A stretch of DNA of 64,000 nt from Symbiodinium natans (taxonomy: Eukaryota > Sar > Dinophyceae > Suessiales > Symbiodiniaceae). Positions 1 through 7,052 of this stretch are shown piece after piece. Below the pieces are notes generated by a model. That model was given only the letters and a program-made list of their open reading frames with translations, did no database searches and was not told where the DNA came from. Position numbers and translations under genes: made by a program. The stretch's first letter is position 1, and each line of letters opens with the position of its first letter. The DNA lies in NCBI GenBank assembly GCA_905221605.1, contig CAJNDS010000446.1:1410904-1474903 (forward strand), read 5' to 3'.

Positions 1-157
1 CACCCCAAATCCCAAACCCTAAGCCCCAAACCCCAAACCTTAAACCCTAAACCCTAAACCCTACATCCTCAAACCCTAAACCCTAAACCCTAAACCCTAA
101 ACCCTAAACCCTAAACCCTAAACCCTAAACCCTAAACCCTAAACCCTAAACCCTAAG
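1..157. repeat. CCCTAAA telomere-type array
   Basis: The window opens with degenerate and then nearly perfect CCCTAAA units. This is the orientation of a left chromosome end, but identical arrays recur throughout the window, so it cannot be called a true telomere from sequence alone. It ends in CCCTAAG directly before an open coding-like island. Confidence 0.9.
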
Positions 158-263
158 CCGGTTTTGAGCAGCGGGCCAGCAACTGAGTTCAACCGAGGTG
201 CGTCCGTGCACCACCAGCTCAATGACTGCATGTACTGGAAGCCCGGGCCTTACAAGAGCCTGG
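158..263 (+). CDS. Exon-like island
   Basis: This unique island is open in the frame starting at its first base, with residues such as FNRGASVHHQLNDCMYWKPG. On the left the array ends in CCCTAAG, and on the right a GT at 264 opens a TTTAGGG array. It is the first example of the array-exon-array layout that dominates the right two thirds of the window. No family is recognised, and no partner exon is visible before the retrotransposon nest. Confidence 0.4.
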
Positions 264-380
264 GTTTAGGGTTCAGGGTTCAGGGTTTAGGGTTCAGGGT
301 TTAGGGTTTAGGGTTTAGGGTTTAGGGTAGGGTTCAGGGTTTAGAGTTTTGGGTTTATGGGTTCATAGGGTTTAGGGATG
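264..380. repeat. TTTAGGG telomere-type array, degenerate
   Basis: TTTAGGG units are mixed with TTCAGGG and truncated units, in the opposite orientation to the array at 1-157. Confidence 0.85.
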
Positions 381-690
381 AAACGCTTTGCAGTGTGTAT
401 AGGGTTTATAGGGTTGATAGGTGGTTCCCAAGGACCAAGAGAAAAAGAGGCCGGAACGCGTGGGAGTGCCAGCTTTCGCATGTTTGGGTCCCAAAAACCT
501 CAAAACGCGGACTCCCCCACATCCTGGGTTCCTGGGTGTGTGGCTCCTATAGGGGAGGCTGGAACGTCAGTGGGAGTACACGTTTTAGCATGTTTGGGTC
601 CCAAAAACCCTCGGTTTAGAGCACTCTAAACACCCTAGTGCCGAAGCCCAGGGACCCTGGCCGCACCAGTTTTGGACAAGATTGAGCCGA
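381..690. repeat. Non-array segment with about 60-bp direct duplication
   Basis: Two related stretches near 446-508 and 551-612 share the pattern GGCTGGAACG / GTGGGAGT and end in the same TTTGGGTCCCAAAAACC motif. The segment is open over 83 codons, but the open frame largely reads through the duplication and TTTAGGG-derived sequence, so I do not call a gene. Positions 640-690 could hold a further short exon-like piece, but nothing decisive is visible. Confidence 0.5.
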
Positions 691-733
691 CCCTAAACCC
701 TAAACCCTAAACCCTAAACCCTAAACCCTAAAC
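691..733. repeat. CCCTAAA array, insertion target of the outer retrotransposon
   Basis: Perfect CCCTAAA units run directly into the left LTR. The same array resumes after the right LTR at 19159, and the motif ctaaac (728-733 and 19159-19164) is duplicated on both sides. This marks one array split by a single insertion. Confidence 0.85.
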
Positions 734-1024
734 TGCTGGTGTGCTCACGTTTTTCCAGGAAGAGAGAGAAGTACATGTCGCTGTGAAGCGGTCCAAGCCC
801 GGTGAAGGGCAAAACGAGGCCCGTGAAGGGCAAAGAAGCACATGGCCCGGAGTGGGCACGCAACACAGTTTTGTTTCATGTACAAGGCATCGCAGGTATA
901 GCACCTGAACGAGTAAGGCCAAGGATTTCGTGTCGTTGCTGTTGTGGAAGGAAAAATTCGAGTGAACTCTGTGAGCCATGGCCAACCCCTCAGACTCCAT
1001 GCCTCCTGGGACCTCCGACCAGGA
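734..1024 (+). repeat. Left LTR of the outer copia element
   Basis: It is repeated at 18869-19158 with a single-base length difference in the T-run after CACAG. It begins TGCTGGTG and ends CCAGGA, directly next to the primer-binding site. The first ATG of the polyprotein (978) lies inside this LTR. Confidence 0.93.
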
Positions 1025-4000
1025 GGTTATGAGCCCAAGTGGTGCTCGCCCTACTTCGCCGAGAATGACAACAACAGCTGCGGGGCCCGAGAGGGGCCAA
1101 CCGGGGGTCGTAAGACCAGCTTTGGACGGTGGAGAGGCTCATGGAGCCCAACCGGAGGCCGTAAGGCCGGATGGTGCGCTGGAAGCTGGCGGCACTGGTG
1201 TGGCTGGAAGTGTGGATGGAGCAATGGTTTCTGGAGATAGCATGGACTCTGGGCATGGTACAAGTGGTCAAGTGGCAAGAGTTCAGGCCTTGGCGCTGGC
1301 TTCTGGAGCGGTGGTTGCAGGTGGCATGCAAGCTGTGGTGGCCTCAACCTCAATGACGAGGGAGGTGGAGCCGGCCGGTGAAGCTGGGGACATGGGCATG
1401 CTGCGTGATGGCCTGAATAGTGGAGGGCATCCACAACCTGGAGGTTTCAGCTGGAATGCGCAAGGCAGTCCGATGGGAAGAGAGGCACAACCGCGTGGTG
1501 TGATGCCGACCTGGGTTTCTCGCCTGGGAGCTTTCTTCCAGGCTATGGGGCAGTCACAGCAGGTGACACCCCCGGAGTGGATGCCGAGTCCCTTTCCATC
1601 GCCTATGACGAGACCGTCGAGATCGCAGAGGGCATTGGAGTCACCTATGTCGCAGGGGGAACGGGATGAGGCATCGAGGACGCCTTTGTTTGATGATGAG
1701 CAGAGGCAACAGATGAGGGCAATGGAGCAGCGAGCTCCACTGCTGTATGGTGCCACCGGGGTGGGACCGAGGCCTATGGATGGTGGTGGCAGTTCTGGAG
1801 GAAGCGTGCGTCAGCAGCTACAAGGACAACTGCAAGGGATGATGAGGGAGTTGGAGGAGTCGAAAAGGGAAGCAAGTAGCTTGAGAGAAGAGATGGGAAG
1901 GATGCAATTGGAGCGAGAACGCATGGGAGAAGGGCAGTGGCCACATGCAGCAAGGTCTCGTCCTGGGCAGGGATGGGGCCAACACTTGTGGAATGGTCTG
2001 GTGGGGGCCTTGCCGGGTCCGTCGGGCCAACTTGGGCCACGAGGCAATCCTGGTGCGCTACATCCAGTTCAGCAAGGAGCTTTCCCCGAATCTCAAGGCA
2101 ATCCTGGTCCGCTACCTCCAGTTCAGCAAGGAGCTTTCCCCGAATCTCGAGGCAATCCTGGTCCGCTACCTGGGAGAAGTTTAGATGGCTCACCTCCAGT
2201 TCAACAAGGAGCTTCCACCGAATCTCGAGGCAATCCTGGTCCGCTACCTGGGGGAAGTTTAGATGCTTTACGTCCAGTTCAGCAAGGAGCTTCCACCGAA
2301 TCTCGAGGCAATCCTGGTCCGCTACCTGGTCGTTTTTTGAATGGTCAGAGTGACGCAGCAGGAGGTCGTTTTGGCTTTATGCCACATGGTCAGAGTGACG
2401 CAGCAGGAGGTCAAGAGCAGCCGTTGGTCTATCCACGAGGTCCACCACAAGTTCTGGGAGGGCACCTTGGTCAATCAGGAGGTGCTGTGCAATCAAAACA
2501 ACCACCGGCTGTGGCATCTGCAGAGGCACTGCCGGAGTCGGGAGGAGAAAGGGGGCAGCCGTCACTTGGTCCTGGAGGTGATCCCATGAGCAGGCTGTTG
2601 GAAGGTTTGGAGCGGGTGATTACGAAGTCCCAGAGAACCGAGGATGTGCACAAGCCGGTGGGAGACATTCCGATGCTTCCCGCCTTGAGTGATAGCGCGA
2701 GCGTGGACTTTGGGGACTGGCTCCACTGCCTGGAGCACGCTATGGGAGACCTCTCAACTTCGTCGGCGGAATGGTGGCAGGAAGTAAAGGACTGTGCCAA
2801 GGCGTACTATGACTCCTACCAGAAGGCAGATCACTTCAATCGGCTCAACCTAGCACCCTTGGCTTCCCCTGTGCTGCAGGAGGCGAGGTGGCAGCGCGTT
2901 GATCGGAGGGCGGCCACGCTCTTGTTGGCATCGACGCCTGAGGACATCAGGCGGGAACTTGTGGCGTCGAGAGTGAGATCTTCGCTGGAAATTCTGAGCC
3001 GCTTGATGGTGCTGTATCGCCCGGGATCTGCGATGGAGAAGAGTTCTTTGCTGCGCCACTTGGAGTCGCCGCCAGCGACAAGTACTGCAGCTGAGGCTGT
3101 GGATGGTCTGCGCTTGTGGTGGAGGTACTTCCAGAGGGCAAAGGATTTGGGGGTGGTGATACCAGACCCGTCGGTGCTACTTCGAGGTATCGACGTCTTG
3201 GTGAAGAAGCCACTGTTGGACCACCATGAGGTGGCCTTTCGTATGAACCTGGTCCGCTACCAACTGAAGGTCGACTTCGTGCCGGTGGAGGACAACGTGA
3301 AGGCGGTGCATAAGGCTCTCCTGGCGGAGTTTGAGCAGCTGGCCTCCAGAAAACCAAAGGGGGTGCCGGGCAACAACTCGCCATCGACCACGCCTAACAG
3401 TCCTCAGGCCAGACTGAAGGGTCTTGCAGGTGGGGCAGCCAACAACCAACCCAAGGGAGACAGTGCTGGATCTCAAAAACCTTGCAAGTTTTTTGGTGTT
3501 ACGGATGGTGGGTGTAGACGTGGAAAGGCATGCCGGTTTGTCCATAGTTGGCCGGACCGGGATGCAAAGAGAGAACGGTGCTGGAACTGTGGTGGGAAGG
3601 GACATCAATCGAAGGCGTGTCCTACAAGGCCGGCGGAGGGTACTACCACGACTGCATCGGCCTCTACACCTACAACTCCAACGGCAGCGCAAGTGCAGGC
3701 GAAGCCGATGCAGCCCGAGACCCAGAAAATGATCAAGGCGGATGATGTGGCCACGGTGATATCGGAGGCGAGTACGATGGCGTCGACTCCTATGGCAACG
3801 AGATCTACGCTAGATGACCCCATACCTGGCACGCCTATGGACATGCAACAGATGTTGGAGAATGCGCAGAAAATGGTCAAGTCCTTGATGGAGCACAGCG
3901 CCACGATGAAGGTGATGCGTATCACCTCGGCTGAGAGTGAGGAGGTGCGAAGAGCTCAGGCACTGGGAACGTTGCCAGCAGTTAGCAAAATGGGGCTGTT

Positions 4001-7000
4001 GGACAGTGGGGCTACTCATGCACTACGACCAGGCACTGTGGAGGAGAAGAAGAAGGCCGCGAAGGTGGAAGTTGCGCTGGCTGGGGACACCAAGATTGAG
4101 TTGCCTCAGTCGGACAAGGGAACGATCTTGGGGGACAACCAAGCTCAACCAATTGTGCCCCTTGGAACCCTTGTTAGACAGCTGGGGTATGAGTTCGTCT
4201 GGAACGCGCGCGGATGCAGATTGAGACACCCCAGCCGACCTGAAGTACAAGTCTACACGCGGTCGTCGTGCCCGGAAGTCCGAGAGTGTGATGCTTTGAG
4301 GCTCATTGCGGAGTTGGAGGGCACCAAGGCCGACGAGGCGCTGAGGACCATGCAGGAACTGGAGACGTCGATCAAGGTGGCAAGGTCGCATGAGGGAAGG
4401 AACTGGGCGGATTTCTTGAAGGACTACGTCGTAACGGGGGATCCCTCCGATGGTCTGCGAGCCGTTCTGAGCGCGGAGTTCATGTCGGACGTGCCGTTTG
4501 AGGACAAGATCCGGATCTTCGAGAAAATCCCGCAGAGCAACGAGGAAGCCTGGAAGTTGATGAAGTCGCTCCCATTGAATCGCGCAAGACGGAGATCCTT
4601 GTGGGCAAGCCGCCGATGGATTGTGCACTTGTTCTCCGGGAAGGGGGAATCCTCAGATCCGATCAAGACCTTGACTGGGTGCAGAGTTCAGGGTCCACGG
4701 GGTGAAACACGTGAGGCATCTATGGCAGAAGTGCTGGAGATTGACCTTACCCAGTCCAAATCGTGGGACATCGGAACCAACGGCGGCATCTTCGCGCTGC
4801 TCTTGTGGGCGGCCTCACAGGGGAAGATACATGCCATTGTGGGGGGACCACCTTGCAGGACCTTTTCCCTTCTACGACATCGCGAATTGCAGGGGCGTAA
4901 CAATGCACCACGGCCGGTGAGGTCGGCGCAACATCTCTGGGGTCTTCCTGGGCAACTGACAAGGGATGAAGAGGCACTGGTGAGAGGCGACAACAACCTG
5001 ATCTTGCGCATGGTGTGGTTGTGGTTGGTTGCAGAAACGGGCTTGGATATGTGCTACCCGAGAAGGGACAGGGGTCCGGCAGTGGCGTTCGGCATGGAGC
5101 ACCCTGACGATCCGCGCGAGTTCTTGCAACCCGGGGCAGTGTCCAATGAGGTCATGGAGAAGTGTGCGTCGTTTTGGAGAACGAAGTTGGTCGAGCACAT
5201 GAATAACAACGGCATGAACATGTACCGGTTTGATCAGGGCGCACTTGGGCATCCTCAGAGGAAGCCAACGGGGTTGCTCACTACCATGGAGTTGGACGAG
5301 CTCAGTGGCTTGAAGGACACGAGACGTGAATGGCCGGAACCTGGGAATTCGAAGGACATGGCTGTTTGGGCTCCGGGACTACGAGAAGCACTGGCGAAGG
5401 GGATCAGAAGATGGGCATGGAGAGGCGAAATTTCTGTGGCGATGAACACCTTCACTCCGAAGCAGCTGGAAGAATGGCGGCGTCACGTTGAAGCGGGGCA
5501 TTGGCCATTTAGGAGAGATTGCTCGGTGTGTTTGTCGGCGGCGGGAACGGGGCGACCGGCGAGAAGAGTGCTTCACAGAGACGCCTACGTCTTGAGCCTG
5601 GACATTGGTGGCGCGTTTGCAGAAAAGGGAATAGACGAGCGGAACGACAACGGGAGGGCCAACAAGTACAAGTTCGTTTTGGCAGCTACCTATGTGTTCC
5701 CGAAGGCCTTTGATGTGGTCTCCAAGGACATGCCGATCCCTGATGACATCGATGAGTACCTGGGCCAGGAGGAGGTGGATGAGGAAGGTCCTGAACCAGA
5801 AGCAGCTGAAGAGGAGGTGGAAAGGAAGGAGGACAAGGACCATGAGGAGGAGTGGAAGAGATTGGTGGGGGACCTAAACAAACCACAAGAATTCCAGGTC
5901 CTCAGGTTCGCGGTTCCTCTCGCCAAGCACAAGGGTGCGGACATCCTCGCGGCAGTCCAAGACCTTTACATCTACCTCAGGGCCAATGGATTTCCACTGG
6001 CCAGGATACACTCTGACAGGGCACGTGAGTTCAGGACTAAGCAACTGCGAAGGTGGTGCCGGGAGCGGGACATCTACCAGACTTACACTGAAGGTTTGGC
6101 CCCGACGCAGAATGCCATGGCGGAGAACCAGGTGAAGTGGCTGAAGGCTAGGGCGCGTGTGTTGCTCACGGCTTCCGGCTTGAACAAGAAGTACTGGCCC
6201 TGTGCAATGAAGCATGCGTGTGCAGCCCACAACACTCGTCAGCTTGGAAAAACAATGACGCCGATTCAGTTCGGGTCCCAAGTGATGGTGAAGACAAAAA
6301 GGGATGTGGGGCCTTTCGACCCAAGATGGGAGGAGGCAGTGTACCTGGGTCCGGCCGATGATGTGCGTGAAGGGCATGTACTTGAACTGGCGGATGGAAC
6401 CTGGCACAGAACGCTGCACATGAGAGTGGTTCGAGATGATGAAGTACCCTCTGGTGGAGATGAGTCATGGGTGGCCGATCGCGTAGATCCAGGACGGCGA
6501 GTTCGTGGAAAGAGGCGATTGGAAGATCCAGATGGCCCGGGAGTACGTGTGCTACAAGAAGGGCAAGAAGATGGAGAAGAAGAGATTGCGGAGCAAAGGG
6601 CCCACGACAAACTTGAATATAACAAGTACGAAGACGAGGATGCGTTGGAGATCGTCCGAGCACTTCGGTTGACAAGTGGTCCGAAAAGGAGGGGGACACA
6701 GGACTTTGATTGGTGTGGGAGTTGGAGTACGGGGGCCTACGTCCACGGAGGAGTCTGGGGCGTGCAAACCAACACGACCAAGTTCCCCAAGGTCACCCGT
6801 TTCCTCACGACTTTTCTCAGAAACAAGATGAAGGAGCCAATGCCTTTCGGAACCATCGTCGTGAATGTGAACCAGGAGCTACTACCACATCGTGACCTAC
6901 ACAACGAGCGAGAGTTCGCGAACTCAGTGTATGGCATGGGTGACTTTTCTGGAGGAGAAGTGTGGGAGCAGACGTACCTGGAAGAAACACGGCGCTGGAT

Positions 7001-7052
7001 GTGTACAGGGCAACAACCAGGGGATTGGTGCGTGGAAGAACCATGGATGTGA
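978..7052 (+). CDS. Outer copia Gag-protease-methyltransferase-like-integrase polyprotein, running into a dioxygenase-like domain
   Basis: This 2024-residue frame starts at an ATG in a good context (GCCATGG) inside the left LTR. A second in-frame ATG at 1029 lies within the primer-binding site. Residues 1-560 are Pro/Gly/Gln-rich with a coiled coil near 278-322. Residues 566-790 resemble a Gag capsid. A CCCH finger starts at C836 and a CX2CX4HX4C knuckle spans 868-881. The protease motif is DSGA at D1009. A C5-methyltransferase-like domain follows: FSGKG near 1219, EID near 1254, GGPPC with the candidate catalytic C1293, MEHP at 1374 in the ENV position, and Q1420...R1428. The integrase has H1503, H1508, C1515, C1518 and D1542, D1680, E1716 (D and E 35 residues apart). 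Near the end, HRD (H1971, D1973) and GDFSGGEVW begin a 2OG-Fe(II) oxygenase-like fold that continues in the -1 frame. The frame is otherwise intact. Confidence 0.88.
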   Translation: MANPSDSMPPGTSDQEVMSPSGARPTSPRMTTTAAGPERGQPGVVRPALDGGEAHGAQPEAVRPDGALEAGGTGVAGSVDGAMVSGDSMDSGHGTSGQVARVQALALASGAVVAGGMQAVVASTSMTREVEPAGEAGDMGMLRDGLNSGGHPQPGGFSWNAQGSPMGREAQPRGVMPTWVSRLGAFFQAMGQSQQVTPPEWMPSPFPSPMTRPSRSQRALESPMSQGERDEASRTPLFDDEQRQQMRAMEQRAPLLYGATGVGPRPMDGGGSSGGSVRQQLQGQLQGMMRELEESKREASSLREEMGRMQLERERMGEGQWPHAARSRPGQGWGQHLWNGLVGALPGPSGQLGPRGNPGALHPVQQGAFPESQGNPGPLPPVQQGAFPESRGNPGPLPGRSLDGSPPVQQGASTESRGNPGPLPGGSLDALRPVQQGASTESRGNPGPLPGRFLNGQSDAAGGRFGFMPHGQSDAAGGQEQPLVYPRGPPQVLGGHLGQSGGAVQSKQPPAVASAEALPESGGERGQPSLGPGGDPMSRLLEGLERVITKSQRTEDVHKPVGDIPMLPALSDSASVDFGDWLHCLEHAMGDLSTSSAEWWQEVKDCAKAYYDSYQKADHFNRLNLAPLASPVLQEARWQRVDRRAATLLLASTPEDIRRELVASRVRSSLEILSRLMVLYRPGSAMEKSSLLRHLESPPATSTAAEAVDGLRLWWRYFQRAKDLGVVIPDPSVLLRGIDVLVKKPLLDHHEVAFRMNLVRYQLKVDFVPVEDNVKAVHKALLAEFEQLASRKPKGVPGNNSPSTTPNSPQARLKGLAGGAANNQPKGDSAGSQKPCKFFGVTDGGCRRGKACRFVHSWPDRDAKRERCWNCGGKGHQSKACPTRPAEGTTTTASASTPTTPTAAQVQAKPMQPETQKMIKADDVATVISEASTMASTPMATRSTLDDPIPGTPMDMQQMLENAQKMVKSLMEHSATMKVMRITSAESEEVRRAQALGTLPAVSKMGLLDSGATHALRPGTVEEKKKAAKVEVALAGDTKIELPQSDKGTILGDNQAQPIVPLGTLVRQLGYEFVWNARGCRLRHPSRPEVQVYTRSSCPEVRECDALRLIAELEGTKADEALRTMQELETSIKVARSHEGRNWADFLKDYVVTGDPSDGLRAVLSAEFMSDVPFEDKIRIFEKIPQSNEEAWKLMKSLPLNRARRRSLWASRRWIVHLFSGKGESSDPIKTLTGCRVQGPRGETREASMAEVLEIDLTQSKSWDIGTNGGIFALLLWAASQGKIHAIVGGPPCRTFSLLRHRELQGRNNAPRPVRSAQHLWGLPGQLTRDEEALVRGDNNLILRMVWLWLVAETGLDMCYPRRDRGPAVAFGMEHPDDPREFLQPGAVSNEVMEKCASFWRTKLVEHMNNNGMNMYRFDQGALGHPQRKPTGLLTTMELDELSGLKDTRREWPEPGNSKDMAVWAPGLREALAKGIRRWAWRGEISVAMNTFTPKQLEEWRRHVEAGHWPFRRDCSVCLSAAGTGRPARRVLHRDAYVLSLDIGGAFAEKGIDERNDNGRANKYKFVLAATYVFPKAFDVVSKDMPIPDDIDEYLGQEEVDEEGPEPEAAEEEVERKEDKDHEEEWKRLVGDLNKPQEFQVLRFAVPLAKHKGADILAAVQDLYIYLRANGFPLARIHSDRAREFRTKQLRRWCRERDIYQTYTEGLAPTQNAMAENQVKWLKARARVLLTASGLNKKYWPCAMKHACAAHNTRQLGKTMTPIQFGSQVMVKTKRDVGPFDPRWEEAVYLGPADDVREGHVLELADGTWHRTLHMRVVRDDEVPSGGDESWVADRVDPGRRVRGKRRLEDPDGPGVRVLQEGQEDGEEEIAEQRAHDKLEYNKYEDEDALEIVRALRLTSGPKRRGTQDFDWCGSWSTGAYVHGGVWGVQTNTTKFPKVTRFLTTFLRNKMKEPMPFGTIVVNVNQELLPHRDLHNEREFANSVYGMGDFSGGEVWEQTYLEETRRWMCTGQQPGDWCVEEPWM
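1025..1038 (+). other. Primer-binding site of the internal half-tRNA-iMet type
   Basis: GGTTATGAGCCCAA directly follows the left LTR. It is complementary to an initiator-Met anticodon arm of the form TTGGG-CTCATAA-CC, with the GGG/CCC stem that marks initiator tRNAs. Drosophila copia uses the same unusual primer, a tRNA-iMet fragment cut in the anticodon loop, with the near-identical site GGTTATGGGCCCA. The match to this organism's own tRNA is inferred. Confidence 0.7.
2041..2410 (+). repeat. In-frame tandem repeats in the Gag proline-rich region
   Basis: Units of roughly 54-75 bp repeat about five times and encode GNPGPLP...VQQGA..ES. They are followed by two copies of a 27-bp-class unit encoding GQSDAAGG. 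Copies are nearly identical and keep the frame, which indicates recent in-frame slippage or unequal exchange in a low-complexity Gag segment. Confidence 0.8.

Noticed and set aside
1-157. True chromosome end at position 1
   Set aside because: Identical arrays occur throughout the window in both orientations, so the first array is not evidence of a telomere. The window edge may be arbitrary.
378-629. 83-codon ORF before the retrotransposon
   Set aside because: It crosses an internal direct duplication and telomere-derived sequence. The composition does not look like protein.
6166-6699. Minus-strand ORF of 177 codons and similar shadows across 978-9113
   Set aside because: They overlap clear copia coding sequence in another frame, with no recognisable domain.
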